Positions 24,197 to 33,855 of a stretch of DNA of 64,000 nucleotides are shown piece after piece. Made by a program: the position numbers and the translations under genes. Numbering within the stretch: position 1 is the first letter of the stretch; every line of letters starts with the position of its first letter. The stretch lies in contig JABAQU010000001.1 in assembly GCA_019187185.1 (NCBI GenBank), positions 248,001 through 312,000 on the forward strand. Reading direction: 5' to 3'. This stretch comes from Steroidobacteraceae bacterium (lineage in GTDB: Bacteria; Pseudomonadota; Gammaproteobacteria; Steroidobacterales; Steroidobacteraceae). The notes under the pieces are model-generated. The model did no database searches. It was not told the DNA's origin and saw nothing but the letters and a program-made list of their open reading frames with translations.

Positions 24197-24619
24197 ATGG
24201 CCAACGTGACCCGTTATACGCCGTTCGAGGACCTGTTCAATGAGATGACGAGAGGCTTTTTCGTCAAGCCGCTGACGATGCAGGGCGGCCAGGAATTGAC
24301 GCTGAAGATCGACGTCAAGGAGGACGACAAGGCCTACACCGTTCATGCCGACATTCCCGGCGTGAAGAAGGAAGACATCCAGGTCGATCTCGATGGCAAC
24401 GTCGTGTCCGTACGCGTCGAGGCGAAGAGGGACAAGGAAGAGAAGAAGGGCGAGAAGGTGATCTACAGCGAGCGCAGCTATGGCCTCGTGAGCCGCAGCT
24501 TCACGCTGCCGCACGAGGTCGATTCGCAGGGCGCACGCGCCGAGTACAAGGACGGCGTGCTGAACCTCACGCTGCCGAAGAAGGCCGACAGCGGCGGCAA
24601 GCGCATCAGCGTGTTCTGA
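24197..24619 (+). CDS. Hsp20/alpha-crystallin small heat shock protein
   Basis: This 140-residue chaperone has the alpha-crystallin domain: YTVHADIPGVKKEDIQVDLDG, a KEEKKGEKVIYSERSYG connector, and the closing GVLNLTLPKK. It holds unfolded proteins for refolding by DnaK. A strong AGGAGGAG ribosome-binding site sits just before ATG 24197; the open frame extends further upstream, but without support. It is divergent from usp and shares the FNR-type site. A strong hairpin follows the stop. Confidence 0.93.
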   Translation: MANVTRYTPFEDLFNEMTRGFFVKPLTMQGGQELTLKIDVKEDDKAYTVHADIPGVKKEDIQVDLDGNVVSVRVEAKRDKEEKKGEKVIYSERSYGLVSRSFTLPHEVDSQGARAEYKDGVLNLTLPKKADSGGKRISVF

Positions 24620-24632
24620 TCGCGTGCACAAA

Positions 24633-24655
24633 CCCCGGCCCGCCTCGGGCCGGGG
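24633..24655. terminator. GC-rich hairpin between hsp20 and pckG
   Basis: A perfect 10-bp stem, CCCCGGCCCG pairing with CGGGCCGGGG, closes a three-base loop 13 bp after the hsp20 stop and 70 bp from the convergent pckG stop. There is no T-run after it on the plus strand and only a short A-run (AAA before the stem, T-rich on the minus strand) on the other side. It is probably a bidirectional transcription-end hairpin, but a pure rho-independent terminator is not proven. Confidence 0.5.
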
Positions 24656-24725
24656 CAGTCCGCGACGCGTCGTCTCGCCGGCTGCGGCGGGCGCGCGCAG
24701 TCTCGTGCCGGGTGGTGAGGAGTTC

Positions 24726-26501
24726 CTAGGCCCCGAGCTTCTCGTCGAGCCGGTCGAGCTCCGCGAGCATCGCCTTCGGTACGTGGGTGCCGAATTCGCC
24801 GAGGTAGGCGCGGATTTCCGCGGCCTCCTTGCGCCATTCCCCGGCATCGACCCTGAGCAGCGCATCGAGCGTCGCCGGGGCGATGTCGAGTCCCGCGAGG
24901 TTCAGGTCGCCGGGGCGCGGCAGATTGCCGATCGGCGTCTCGACGGCGCCGCCGCGGCCGCTGCAGCGATCGAGCATCCATGCGAGCACGCGCAGGTTGT
25001 CGCCGAAACCCGGCCAGAGGAACTTGCCGTCGGCGTCGCGACGGAACCAGTTGACGTGATAGATGCGCGGCGGGTTCGCGAGCTTCGAGCCGACTTCGAT
25101 CCAGTGCGCGAAGTAGTCGCCGAAGTTGTAGCCGCAGAACGGTTTCATCGCCATCGAGTCGCGGCGGACCATGCCGACTTTCCCCTCGGCGGCCGCGGTC
25201 TGTTCCGAGGCCATGCCCGCACCGACCAGCACGCCGTGCGTGAAGTCGCGCGCTTCGTACACGAGCGGCGCGACACTGCGGCGGCGGCCGCCGAACACGA
25301 TGGCCGAGATCGGCACACCCTGCGGGTCTTCCGAGTGCGGCGACCAGGCCGGGTTCTGCGTGGCGGCGACCGTGAAGCGCGAATTCGGGTGCGCCGCAGG
25401 ACCGTGCTTGGCGTCGTACGGGCGACCCTGCCAGTCGGTCACCGGTGTGCCGCTCTCGAGTCCTTCCCACCACGGCTCGTTGTCGGCGGTGACCGCGACA
25501 TTCGTGAAGAGCGTGTCGCGGCGGATCATGTCGTAGGCATTGCGATTCGTCTTCGGGTTCGTGCCGGGCACGACGCCGAAGTATCCCGCCTCGGGATTGA
25601 TCGCCCACAGGCGGCCATCCGGGCCCGGGTGCAGCCACGCGATGTCGTCGCCGATGGTCGTAACCTTCCAGCCCTTCAGCGAGTCGGGCGGGATCAGCAT
25701 CGCGAGATTGGTCTTGCCGCAGGCGGACGGGAAGGCCGCCGCGATGTAGTGCTGCTCGCCCGTGGGGCTCTCGAGCCCGACGATCAGCATGTGCTCGGCG
25801 AGCCAGCCCTCCTGGCGCGCTTGCCAGCTCGCGATGCGCAGCGCATGGCACTTCTTGCCGAGGAGCGCATTGCCGCCGTAGCCCGAACCGAAGCTCTCGA
25901 TCGTGAGCTCCTCCGGGAAATGCATGATGAAGCGGCGATTCGGGTCGAGTTCGCCGATCGAATGCAGGCCGCGCACGAAGGTCTCGCCGCCGGCGATGCG
26001 CTCGAGTGCGGCACGACCCATGCGGGTCATGATCGCCATGTTGAGCACCACATAGGCGCTGTCGGTGATCTCGACGCCGCAGCGGGCGTGCGGCGAGTCG
26101 ATCGGGCCCATGCAGTACGGCACGACATACAGGGTGCGCCCCTTCATGCAGCCGTTGAACAGGGCCCGCATCCGCGCGTGGCCTTCGGCAGGGGCGAGCC
26201 ACAGGTTGTTCGGCCCGGCATCCTCCTGCTTCGACGTGCAGATGAACGTGACCTTCTCGACGCGCGCGACGTCTGAAGGATTCGAGCGGTAGAGGTCACA
26301 TCCGGGAAAGGACTTCGGGTCGAGCGGCAACAGTTCGCCCGAGGCGACGAGTTCCTTGCGCAGGCGGCGGATCTCTTCGGCAGACCCGTCGCACCAGTGG
26401 ATGCGGTCGGGATTCGTGAGGCTGGCGACGCTCGCCACCCAGTCGGCTACCGCCGATGACAGTTGCGGAAGCGCGGTGAGTGTGCGGGGCGCTGTGGCCA
26501 T
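24726..26501 (-). CDS. pckG: Phosphoenolpyruvate carboxykinase (GTP)
   Basis: The 591-residue enzyme converts oxaloacetate and GTP to PEP, CO2 and GDP, the entry step of gluconeogenesis. It is the GTP-dependent type: length about 600, the P-loop with hyper-reactive cysteine in FPSACGKTNLAML, and conserved segments GYGGNALLGKKC and FGGRRRSVAPLVYE. ATG 26501 follows GAGGA at good spacing. A perfect -10 lies 29 bp upstream. It is divergent from the DinG-family helicase. Confidence 0.95.
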   Translation of the reverse strand: MATAPRTLTALPQLSSAVADWVASVASLTNPDRIHWCDGSAEEIRRLRKELVASGELLPLDPKSFPGCDLYRSNPSDVARVEKVTFICTSKQEDAGPNNLWLAPAEGHARMRALFNGCMKGRTLYVVPYCMGPIDSPHARCGVEITDSAYVVLNMAIMTRMGRAALERIAGGETFVRGLHSIGELDPNRRFIMHFPEELTIESFGSGYGGNALLGKKCHALRIASWQARQEGWLAEHMLIVGLESPTGEQHYIAAAFPSACGKTNLAMLIPPDSLKGWKVTTIGDDIAWLHPGPDGRLWAINPEAGYFGVVPGTNPKTNRNAYDMIRRDTLFTNVAVTADNEPWWEGLESGTPVTDWQGRPYDAKHGPAAHPNSRFTVAATQNPAWSPHSEDPQGVPISAIVFGGRRRSVAPLVYEARDFTHGVLVGAGMASEQTAAAEGKVGMVRRDSMAMKPFCGYNFGDYFAHWIEVGSKLANPPRIYHVNWFRRDADGKFLWPGFGDNLRVLAWMLDRCSGRGGAVETPIGNLPRPGDLNLAGLDIAPATLDALLRVDAGEWRKEAAEIRAYLGEFGTHVPKAMLAELDRLDEKLGA

Positions 26502-26529
26502 CCTGAGTCCTCGTGAAGGTGAGCTCCGC

Positions 26530-26559
26530 ATTATAGCGACGCGATCGAAGCAGTATGAA
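26530..26559 (-). promoter_or_regulatory. Promoter of pckG
   Basis: On the minus strand a perfect TATAAT lies at 26535-26530, with TTCATA at 26559-26554 as a moderate -35 at 18-bp spacing. The predicted transcript would start near 26523, giving a leader of about 22 bases that contains the GAGGA ribosome-binding site. Confidence 0.6.
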
Positions 26560-26670
26560 TGGTGCAGCGCAACACGTCAATGGATCGCTCCCGCCGGAGC
26601 GGGTCATGCACCGATTGCAGCCCCTGTTTGCGCCTCGACAGCCCTTGCTCCCCCGGCTAGCGTTACCCGC

Positions 26671-28617
26671 ATGACAGACATCGGAGAACTGTTTGCCGCC
26701 GGTGGGCCACTGGCCCGTGCGCTGCCGGGGTATGCGCCGCGGCGCTCGCAGCAACGCATGGCGATTCGCATTGCCGAGGCGATCGAGGCCCGTGAGGCGC
26801 TGCTCGTCGAGGCGGGCACCGGGACCGGCAAGACGTTCGCCTATCTCGCGCCGGCGTTGCTGTCGGGCCGCCGCGTGATCATCTCGACCGGTACACGCAC
26901 CCTGCAGGACCAGCTCTTCTCGAAGGACCTGCCACTCGTCGCGGCGGCCATCGGCCGGCCCATGCGCGTTGCGCTCCTCAAGGGGCGGGCGAATTACCTG
27001 TGCCGGCATCGCCTGAACCTCGCCACCTCGCAGCGTGCGCTCGCCGGCTTCGAGAGCGGGAGCCTCGCGCCGATCGAGCGCTGGGCCGCGGTCACCGTCA
27101 CGGGCGATCTCGCGGAGGTTCCTGCACTCGCCGATGCCGGCGCCGTCCGCGGCGCCGTCACGTCGACGCGCGAGAATTGCCTCGGACAACGTTGCCCGGA
27201 ATGGTCGCGCTGCCATGTCGTCGCGGCGCGTCGCGCGGCGAACGACGCCGACCTCGTGATCGTCAATCATCATCTGCTGCTCGCCGATCTTGCGCTCAAG
27301 GAAGACGGTTTCGGCGACCTGCTCGGCACCGCGGATGCCGTCATTCTCGATGAGGCACACCAGTTGCCCGATCTCGTGACGCAGTTCTTCGGCATCGAGC
27401 TCGCGAGCCGGCAGATCGAGCACCTGCTGACCGACGCGCGCGCCGAGCTCGCCCGCGTGGGCGGCGCGGCGGCGCTCGCGGCACACCTCGACACAGCCGC
27501 GGCGGCGCTCGCTGCGGCGCGGGATTGCCTGCCCGCACGCGGCGGAGCAGGCAATGCACGGACAGCCTGGAACGAGGCGCCGGTGGCGCTCGAGACGGCG
27601 CTCGATGCACTCGCCGCGGCGCTCGATCAGCTGCACAGCGCGCTCGCCGAAGAAGCGGACGCCGATGCGCCGGCCATCGCACATGCGGCACTGCGCGCCG
27701 CACGTTTCTCTGAGACGCTGCAGCGCATGTCCCATGCCCGCGATGACGAGGCGGCGCGCAGCATCGAGCGCGACGCGCGCGGGTTCACGCTGTCGATGCT
27801 GCCGTTCGATGTCGCGCCGCGCTTTCGCGCCATCGTCGATGCGCGCCCCTGCGCCTGGATCTTCACGTCGGCGACCTTGTCGGTCGGCGACGACTTCAGC
27901 CACTTCGCGTCGCGCCTGGGTCTTGCGGACGCGGCGACCCTGCGCATCGACAGTCCGTTCGATTTCGAGCGCCAGGGGCTGCTGTACCTGCCGCAGGACA
28001 TGCCGGAGCCGGCCTCGGCCGACTATCTCGCGGCGGTGCTCGCCGAGGCCCTGCCGCTGATCGCGGCGGCGCGGGGCGGGGCGTTCCTGCTGTTCACGAG
28101 CCACCGGGCCCTCGGCCGCATCGCGGATCTCCTGCGCGCCCGCGCCGAGGGGCCGCTCGAGTATCCGCTGCTCGTGCAGGGAACCGCGCCGCGCGAGCAG
28201 CTGTTGCGCGAGTTCCGTGCGCTCGGCAACGCCGTCCTGCTCGGAACCGCGAGTTTCTGGGAAGGCGTCGACGTGAAGGGCGAAGCGTTGCGGCTCGTCG
28301 TGATCGAGAAACTGCCGTTCGCGTCCCCGGAAGACCCGATCGTGAAGGCCCGCATCGCGCATCTCGAGGCGACGGGCGGCAATGCATTTCGCGACTACCA
28401 GCTGCCCGAGGCGGCGCTCGCGCTGAAGCAGGGCGTCGGGCGCCTGATCCGGAGCGAAGAGGATCATGGCGTCGTCGCGATCTGCGACCCACGCCTCGTG
28501 TCGCGCAGCTACGGCCGCGTGCTGCGTGCGAGCCTGCCGCCGCTGACGGTGACTCGCGAACAGGACGAATCGTGCCGCTTCCTCGCGCGGCACGCGCCCG
28601 CGGGCGCGCGTGCATGA
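26671..28617 (+). CDS. DinG/YoaA-family ATP-dependent DNA helicase
   Basis: This 648-residue superfamily 2 (XPD-like) helicase has Walker A VEAGTGTGKTFAYL near residue 50, an iron-sulfur cysteine set (NYLCRHRL, then CLGQRCPEWSRC), the DEAH box VILDEAHQLPD, and motifs FTSATL, GTASFWEGVDVKGEALRLV and QGVGRLIRSEEDHG. The family unwinds 5'-3' and acts in repair and replication-fork processing; length is nearer YoaA than DinG. Its stop overlaps tsaB (ATGA), as often seen for yoaA-tsaB in gammaproteobacteria. Confidence 0.92.
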   Translation: MTDIGELFAAGGPLARALPGYAPRRSQQRMAIRIAEAIEAREALLVEAGTGTGKTFAYLAPALLSGRRVIISTGTRTLQDQLFSKDLPLVAAAIGRPMRVALLKGRANYLCRHRLNLATSQRALAGFESGSLAPIERWAAVTVTGDLAEVPALADAGAVRGAVTSTRENCLGQRCPEWSRCHVVAARRAANDADLVIVNHHLLLADLALKEDGFGDLLGTADAVILDEAHQLPDLVTQFFGIELASRQIEHLLTDARAELARVGGAAALAAHLDTAAAALAAARDCLPARGGAGNARTAWNEAPVALETALDALAAALDQLHSALAEEADADAPAIAHAALRAARFSETLQRMSHARDDEAARSIERDARGFTLSMLPFDVAPRFRAIVDARPCAWIFTSATLSVGDDFSHFASRLGLADAATLRIDSPFDFERQGLLYLPQDMPEPASADYLAAVLAEALPLIAAARGGAFLLFTSHRALGRIADLLRARAEGPLEYPLLVQGTAPREQLLREFRALGNAVLLGTASFWEGVDVKGEALRLVVIEKLPFASPEDPIVKARIAHLEATGGNAFRDYQLPEAALALKQGVGRLIRSEEDHGVVAICDPRLVSRSYGRVLRASLPPLTVTREQDESCRFLARHAPAGARA

Positions 28618-29312
28618 AGCTGCTCGCGCTCGACACGGCGACGGAGGCCTGCTCGGTGGCGCTGTGGCTCGACGGCCGCTTCGACGTCGACACGGTCGAA
28701 CTCGCGCACGGCCACGCCTCGCGCCTGCTGCCGATGATCGACGCGCGCCTTGCGGCGCACGGCCTGCGTCTCGCCGATCTCGACGCGATTGCCGTCGGCC
28801 GGGGGCCCGGCGGGTTCACGGGCCTGCGCCTCGGGGTCAGCGTGGCGCAAGGGCTCGCCTTCGGCGCCGATCTGCCGGCGATCGGCATCTCGAATCTCGC
28901 GGCCGTCGCGCAGGCGATGCTCGCGCGCGATGCCGCGGTGACCCACGTGCTCGTCGCGAACGATGCCCGCATGAAAGAGGTGTACACGGCGCTCTACCGG
29001 CGCGGCGAGGACGGGCTCGCGGCGCTCGTGGGCACGGAGCGCGTCGCGAGCCCCGACAGCGTCACGATCGAGGCGCCGCGTGGCGCGCGGATCGTCGGGG
29101 CAGGGCGGGGCTTTCGCGCGTACCCGCAGCTCGCCGGTCGCCTGCGCGGGCAGCTCGATGCGATCGACGATGCGATCCTCCCCGATGCCGGGGCGATCGC
29201 AACGCTCGCCGCGGCGGCGGTACGCGCAGGTCGGGCGGGCCCGCCCGAGAGCCTGCAACCCGTCTATCTGCGCGACAACGTCGCCGTCCCGGCTGTCACG
29301 GTTCTGCAATAA
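28614..29312 (+). CDS. tsaB: tRNA threonylcarbamoyladenosine biosynthesis protein TsaB
   Basis: This 232-residue ASKHA-fold protein starts with LLALDTATEACSVAL and has the motifs VELAHGHASRLLPMI and VGRGPGGFTGLRLG. TsaB pairs with TsaD and TsaE to make the t6A37 modification of ANN-decoding tRNAs. It is coupled by a 4-bp overlap to the helicase upstream. The last 20 bases contain the Pho box of the phoB promoter. Confidence 0.93.
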   Translation: MKLLALDTATEACSVALWLDGRFDVDTVELAHGHASRLLPMIDARLAAHGLRLADLDAIAVGRGPGGFTGLRLGVSVAQGLAFGADLPAIGISNLAAVAQAMLARDAAVTHVLVANDARMKEVYTALYRRGEDGLAALVGTERVASPDSVTIEAPRGARIVGAGRGFRAYPQLAGRLRGQLDAIDDAILPDAGAIATLAAAAVRAGRAGPPESLQPVYLRDNVAVPAVTVLQ

Positions 29313-29326
29313 TCCCGCGCTGTAAT
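29293..29326 (+). promoter_or_regulatory. Pho-box promoter of phoB
   Basis: CTGTCAC (29293-29299), four bases, CTGCAAT (29304-29310), ten bases, then TGTAAT (29321-29326) as -10. This is the textbook PhoB-dependent promoter: two 7-mers at 11-bp phasing, ending 10 bp ahead of the -10. It overlaps the tsaB stop. Transcription would start near 29333, which matters for the choice of the phoB start. Confidence 0.7.
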
Positions 29327-29333
29327 GCAGCGC

Positions 29334-30029
29334 ATGGCCGGCAGACAGATCCTGATCGTCGAAGACGAGCGCCCGATCCGTGAAATGATCGCCTACGGCC
29401 TGCGGCGCGCGGGCTTCGACGTGCGCGAGGCGGAGGATTGCCGCACCGCGCGCACGGAGATCGCCAACCGCGCGCCGGACCTCCTGGTGCTCGACTGGAT
29501 GCTGCCCGACATGAGCGGGCTCGAGCTCGCGAGGCAGCTGAAGCGCGACAAGGACACGCGGGAGCTGCCGATCATCCTGCTCACCGCGCGCGCCGAGGAG
29601 AGCGACAAGGTCGCCGGACTCGACGCCGGCGCCGACGATTACCTGACGAAGCCGTTCTCGCCGCGCGAACTCGTCGCGCGCATCCATGCGGTGCTGCGGC
29701 GATCGGAGCCCGCGGGTGGCGAGGAGCGCATCGAGTTCGAGGGTCTCGTGCTCGACCGGGGCAGTCATCGCGTGACCGCCGGTGACCGCACGGTGTCTCT
29801 CGGACCGACCGAGTTCCGGATGCTCGAGTTCTTCATGACGCATCCCGAGCGTGTGTACTCGCGCGACCAGCTGCTCGACCGGATCTGGGGCGGCAACGTC
29901 TACGTCGATGAGCGCACGATCGATGTGCATATCCGACGCCTGCGCAAGGCGCTCGAGGAGCACGGCTGCGACCGGCTCGTGCAGACCGTGCGCGGCGCGG
30001 GCTACCGCTTCTCGGCGCTCGCCCATTGA
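29334..30029 (+). CDS. phoB: Phosphate regulon response regulator PhoB
   Basis: This 231-residue OmpR-family regulator has a receiver domain with phospho-acceptor D54 ([10 protein letters not shown]), switch residues (LTARAEE, DYLTKPF), and a winged-helix DNA-binding domain ([34 protein letters not shown]-type end). The family start MxxRxILIVEDExPIREM fits ATG 29334. The in-frame ATG 29325 overlaps the predicted -10, so it is unlikely. From the Pho-box promoter the mRNA would begin at or within a base or two of ATG 29334, giving a leaderless message. Confidence 0.93.
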   Translation: MAGRQILIVEDERPIREMIAYGLRRAGFDVREAEDCRTARTEIANRAPDLLVLDWMLPDMSGLELARQLKRDKDTRELPIILLTARAEESDKVAGLDAGADDYLTKPFSPRELVARIHAVLRRSEPAGGEERIEFEGLVLDRGSHRVTAGDRTVSLGPTEFRMLEFFMTHPERVYSRDQLLDRIWGGNVYVDERTIDVHIRRLRKALEEHGCDRLVQTVRGAGYRFSALAH

Positions 30030-31375
30030 CAGCGCCGCGCGCATCCCGGCCGCGCCTTGCGCTGACCCTGCGGATGTGGGGCTTCGCCGTGGTTCGGCTG
30101 GCCATTGCCCTCGGCCTCGGATTCGGCGCCGGCCTGATCGCAGGTCGACCCTGGATCGGGCTGTGCACGGTGCTCCTTCTGTACGCGGGCTGGCAGCTCG
30201 TCAATCTGCTGCGGCTCGATCACTGGCTGCGCCATCGCAGCCTCATGGATCCGCCGGTGCTCACCGGCGTGTGGGACGACGTCGTGACGCAGGTCGTGCG
30301 CATCTATCGGCGCAAGCGCTACCACAAGCAGCGGCTCGTGTCGCTGCTGCGCGAGTTGCGCGATTCGACCGCGGCACTGCCGGACGGCGTGGTCGCGCTG
30401 GACGAGCATGGGCAGATCGCGTGGTTCAATCTGCGGGCGCAGCAACTCCTCGGGCTGCGCGCCCGTCACGATGTCGGCCTGCGCATCGACAGCCTCGTGC
30501 GCCAGCCGGAGTTCGCCCGCTACCTAGCGGGCGACCATCACGCGCAGCCGCTCGTGCTGCACGTCGACGCATCGCCCGACGTGGATCTGTCGCTGCATGT
30601 GCTGCCCTACGGCGAGGGGCGTCGCATGCTGCTCGTCCGCGACGTGACCCGTCAGGCGCGGATCGAGGCAATGCGCAAGGACTTCGTGGCGAACGCTTCG
30701 CACGAACTGCGCTCGCCGCTCACCGTGATCGCAGGCTACCTCGAGGAACTCGCGGACGACGCGGCGCTCGATCCGACGCTCGCCCCGCCCGTCGCCGAGA
30801 TGCGTCGTCAGGCGGCACGCATGGGGACCATCATCGGCGATCTGCTGGTGCTCTCGCGACTTGAGGCGAAGGAAGGCCGGGTCGAGGGTGAACCGATCGA
30901 CATCGGTGCAATGCTCGCACTGCTGCGCAAGGACGTGCTCGCACGAGTGCAGCACCCCGCGGAAGTCGCGCTGTCGATCGAAACGCATGCCTGGCTTCGC
31001 GGCGAGGAATCCGAAATCCATTCGGCGTTCGCCAATCTCGTGGACAACGCCGCCAAGTACACGCCGCCCGAGGGCCGTGTCGCGCTCCGGTGGTGGGCGG
31101 ACAACGAGGGCGCCCATTTCGCCGTCACCGATACGGGCCCCGGCATTCCCCACGAAGCCATTCCGCGTCTCACGGAGCGCTTCTACCGCGTCGATGCCGG
31201 CCGCTCGCGGGCGACCGGAGGTTCGGGACTCGGGCTCGCGATCGTCAAGCACGTACTGCAGCGCCACGGCGCGACGCTCGACATCGTGAGCACCGTGGGG
31301 CGAGGCAGTACTTTCACCTGTCATTTCCCGCCACAGCGCGTCGTCGCCGATCGGGGCGTCGGCCCGTCCGGCTGA
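30026..31375 (+). CDS. phoR: Phosphate regulon sensor kinase PhoR
   Basis: The 449-residue kinase has two close N-terminal membrane helices (residues 20-60), a linker, a PAS domain (about 105-200), the phospho-acceptor H226 in [20 protein letters not shown], and an ATP-binding domain ([42 protein letters not shown]). As in other PhoR proteins there is no periplasmic sensor; phosphate status comes from PstSCAB through PhoU. The start is TTG 30026 overlapping the phoB stop (TTGA), so translation is coupled. Confidence 0.93.
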   Translation: MTAPRASRPRLALTLRMWGFAVVRLAIALGLGFGAGLIAGRPWIGLCTVLLLYAGWQLVNLLRLDHWLRHRSLMDPPVLTGVWDDVVTQVVRIYRRKRYHKQRLVSLLRELRDSTAALPDGVVALDEHGQIAWFNLRAQQLLGLRARHDVGLRIDSLVRQPEFARYLAGDHHAQPLVLHVDASPDVDLSLHVLPYGEGRRMLLVRDVTRQARIEAMRKDFVANASHELRSPLTVIAGYLEELADDAALDPTLAPPVAEMRRQAARMGTIIGDLLVLSRLEAKEGRVEGEPIDIGAMLALLRKDVLARVQHPAEVALSIETHAWLRGEESEIHSAFANLVDNAAKYTPPEGRVALRWWADNEGAHFAVTDTGPGIPHEAIPRLTERFYRVDAGRSRATGGSGLGLAIVKHVLQRHGATLDIVSTVGRGSTFTCHFPPQRVVADRGVGPSG

Positions 31376-31390
31376 GATATCATCGAGCAC

Positions 31391-32125
31391 ATGGAAAAGC
31401 ACGATCCGTCGCCCCACATATCGAGCCGGTTCAACGAGGATCTCGAAGCCGTGCGCGCACACCTGCTCGGCATGGGCGGCCTCGTCGAGGAGCAACTCCG
31501 GCGCAGCCTTGCGTCCCTGGCCGACGCCGACAGTGCGCTCGCCGGCGAAGTCGTGCGCAATGACGCACAGGTGAACGGGATGGAGCTCGCGATCGACGGG
31601 GAATGCCTGCGCATCCTCGCGACGCGCGCGCCGGCGGCGCGCGACCTGCGGCTGATCGTCGCGATCATCAAGGCGATCACGGACCTCGAGCGCATCGGCG
31701 ACGAGGCGCGCAAGATTGCCCACATCGCGCTGCGGCTCGCATCTCTCGAGCGCCCTGCCGACCGCTACCGCGAAGTGCGGCATCTCGGCCGCCTCGTCGA
31801 ACTGATGGTGCACGAAGCGCTCGATGCCTTCGCGCGCATGGACGTGGAGGCCGCGCTGCGCGTGCCGCACCACGACCGCCAGGTCGACGAGGAATACGAG
31901 TCGATCCAGCGCCAGTGCGTCACGTTCATGATGGAAGACCCGCGGCAAATACGCCGCATGCTGGACCTCACCTGGGCGGCGCGCGCGCTCGAGCGGGTCG
32001 GGGATCATGCCAAGAACATCGCGGAGTATGTCGTCTACATGGTTCACGGACAGGACATTCGCCACACGAGGCCCGAAGAGGTCGAGGATCGGCTGCGCTC
32101 GCGCGCGAACGCGGGAGCCGCGTGA
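31391..32125 (+). CDS. phoU: Phosphate transport system regulator PhoU
   Basis: The 244-residue all-helical protein has two PhoU repeats with acidic metal-binding motifs (LERIGDEARKIAH in the first repeat, LERVGDHAKNIAEY in the second). PhoU relays the PstSCAB state to PhoR and keeps the system off when phosphate is plentiful. It is placed with phoBR here rather than at the end of pstSCAB as in E. coli. It lies 15 bp after phoR. Confidence 0.95.
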   Translation: MEKHDPSPHISSRFNEDLEAVRAHLLGMGGLVEEQLRRSLASLADADSALAGEVVRNDAQVNGMELAIDGECLRILATRAPAARDLRLIVAIIKAITDLERIGDEARKIAHIALRLASLERPADRYREVRHLGRLVELMVHEALDAFARMDVEAALRVPHHDRQVDEEYESIQRQCVTFMMEDPRQIRRMLDLTWAARALERVGDHAKNIAEYVVYMVHGQDIRHTRPEEVEDRLRSRANAGAA

Positions 32126-32622
32126 TGCCGCTGCAGGGTCGCTCCGGGAACCTCCTGGGCGCCGTGGCCTGCGCCGCCATGCTCGCCTACGCCCTCTACG
32201 CGGAAAAGGTGCTCGGGCTCGCGCCGTGTCCGCTGTGCATGTTCCAGCGCGTGGGCGTGGCGGCGGTGGGGGTCGTGTTCGCGCTGGCGGCGCTGCACGG
32301 GCCGGGCCGTGCCGGCGCACGCGTCTATGCCGTGTTGCTGGTCCTCGCGGCGGCGACCACGGTCGCGGTCGCCGCGCGCCACGTCTACGTGCAGGCGCTG
32401 CCGCCCGGCACGGTGCCGGCCTGCGGTGCGACGCTCGATTTCCTGCTCGAGGCCTTTCCGCTGCTCGAAGTGATACGCAAGGTGATGACCGGCGGCGGCG
32501 AGTGCGCGCGCATCGACTGGCGCTTCGTCGGCCTGTCGATGCCGGCGTGGGTGCTCATCGCGTCGACTGCGCTCGGGGTATACGGCGCTTACGTCAACAG
32601 CGACCGCAGGATGCCGAGATAG
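32125..32622 (+). CDS. dsbB: Disulfide bond formation protein DsbB
   Basis: This 165-residue inner-membrane protein has four membrane helices and both redox cysteine pairs: [10 protein letters not shown] in the first loop, and PACGA with GGECAR in the second. DsbB reoxidises DsbA and passes electrons to quinone. ATG 32125 overlaps the phoU stop by one base. Its 3' end overlaps the convergent dapE by 34 bp. Confidence 0.93.
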   Translation: MPLQGRSGNLLGAVACAAMLAYALYAEKVLGLAPCPLCMFQRVGVAAVGVVFALAALHGPGRAGARVYAVLLVLAAATTVAVAARHVYVQALPPGTVPACGATLDFLLEAFPLLEVIRKVMTGGGECARIDWRFVGLSMPAWVLIASTALGVYGAYVNSDRRMPR

Positions 32623-33716
32623 ATCCGGTGCAGGGCGTCGACGTCCGCGACGCGCACGCACTCGTTCACCTTGTGTATCGTCGCGTTGACGACGCCGAGC
32701 TCGACGACCTGCGCGCCGAGCGGCGCGATGAAGCGCCCGTCCGAGGTGCCGCCACCGGTCGACAGCTTCGGTTCCGCTCCGCATTCGGTGCGGACCGCCG
32801 CCGCGGCTGCGCGGGACAACTCGGCAGGGGGCGTGAAGAACGGCTCGCCCGACACATACCATTCGAGCGTGTAGCGCACGCCATGCTTTTTCAGGATGCC
32901 CTCGACCGTCTCGCGCAGGCCCTCGATCGTCTGCACCGGTGAATAGCGCAGGTTGAAACGCGCCTTGAGTTCGCCCGGAATCACGTTCGGCGCACCGGTG
33001 CCGGCGTTGAAATTCGAGACCTGGAAGGAAGTCGGCTGGAAGTGCTCGTTGCCGGCATCCCAGGCGCGGCCTGTCAACTCGGCGAGCGCGGGCGCGAAGG
33101 TGTGCACGGGGTTTTCCGCGAGCTGCGGATACGCGATGTGGCCCTGGATTCCGTGCACGGTGAGCCGGCCGGACAGGGAACCGCGCCGGCCGATCTTGAT
33201 CGTGTCGCCGATCGCCTGTTCGCTCGAGGGTTCTCCGACGACGCACCAGTCGATGCGCTCGCCGCGGTCGCGCAGGGTCTCGACGACGCGTTTGGTGCCG
33301 TCGACCGACGGTCCTTCCTCGTCGCTCGTGATCAGGAACGCGATCGAGCCGCGATGGCGCGGGTGCTCCCGCACGAATGCTTCGGTCGCCGTGACCATCG
33401 CGGCAAGACCGCTTTTCATGTCGGCGGCGCCCCGCCCGTACAACATGCCGTCGCGGATCTCGGGACGAAATGGGTCCGACGACCACTCCTCGAGCGGGCC
33501 GGTCGGCACGACATCGGTGTGGCCGGCGAAGCAGAACACGGGCCCGCCGGATCCGCGCTTCGCCCAGAAATTTTCGACCACGCCATAGCGCAGCGGCTCG
33601 ACGGCAAATCCGGCGGCCGCGAGTCTTGCCGCCATCACCTGCTGGCAGCCGCCGTCCGCCGGCGTGACGGAGGGGCGCGACATCAGGTCGAGGGTCAGGT
33701 CGAGGGTGTCGGACAT
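32589..33716 (-). CDS. dapE: Succinyl-diaminopimelate desuccinylase
   Basis: This 375-residue M20 metallohydrolase removes succinate from N-succinyl-LL-diaminopimelate in lysine and peptidoglycan synthesis. Zinc-site motifs are [25 protein letters not shown] and ITSDEEGPS, and the DapE-specific [11 protein letters not shown] lies near the end. ATG 33716 gives the normal length. dapD and dapC of the same pathway are 6-10 kb away on the same strand. Confidence 0.94.
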   Translation of the reverse strand: MSDTLDLTLDLMSRPSVTPADGGCQQVMAARLAAAGFAVEPLRYGVVENFWAKRGSGGPVFCFAGHTDVVPTGPLEEWSSDPFRPEIRDGMLYGRGAADMKSGLAAMVTATEAFVREHPRHRGSIAFLITSDEEGPSVDGTKRVVETLRDRGERIDWCVVGEPSSEQAIGDTIKIGRRGSLSGRLTVHGIQGHIAYPQLAENPVHTFAPALAELTGRAWDAGNEHFQPTSFQVSNFNAGTGAPNVIPGELKARFNLRYSPVQTIEGLRETVEGILKKHGVRYTLEWYVSGEPFFTPPAELSRAAAAAVRTECGAEPKLSTGGGTSDGRFIAPLGAQVVELGVVNATIHKVNECVRVADVDALHRIYLGILRSLLT

Positions 33717-33767
33717 AGGGCAGTGGCTGCGCCTTATACGGGGCGCGCCGCCGCGCCGCAAGTCCCG

Positions 33768-33823
33768 CTGTCATCCAGTTGCCGCGCGAGTGTCACGGAG
33801 CTGCCATGCGGGCTCCGTATAAA
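33768..33823 (+). promoter_or_regulatory. Double Pho-box promoter of the porin gene
   Basis: Four 7-mers repeat every 11 bp: CTGTCAT (33768), TTGCCGC (33779), GTGTCAC (33790) and CTGCCAT (33801), with four-base spacers. Ten bases after the last is TATAAA (33818-33823). This is two PhoB boxes in tandem at the ideal distance from a good -10. The predicted transcript starts near 33830, 26 bases before the GTG start. Confidence 0.85.
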
Positions 33824-33855
33824 ACCGGCCGACCACCACACATCCGGAGACACTC

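Noticed and set aside
26586-26601. CGCTCC-CGCC-GGAGCG hairpin between pckG and the helicase
   Set aside because: The 6-bp stem lies in a divergent promoter region with no T-run or known operator pattern, and could be chance in GC-rich DNA.
29325-29333. Upstream ATG for phoB
   Set aside because: It overlaps the predicted -10 hexamer of the Pho-box promoter and adds three residues not usual in PhoB. The ATG at 29334 fits the family start.
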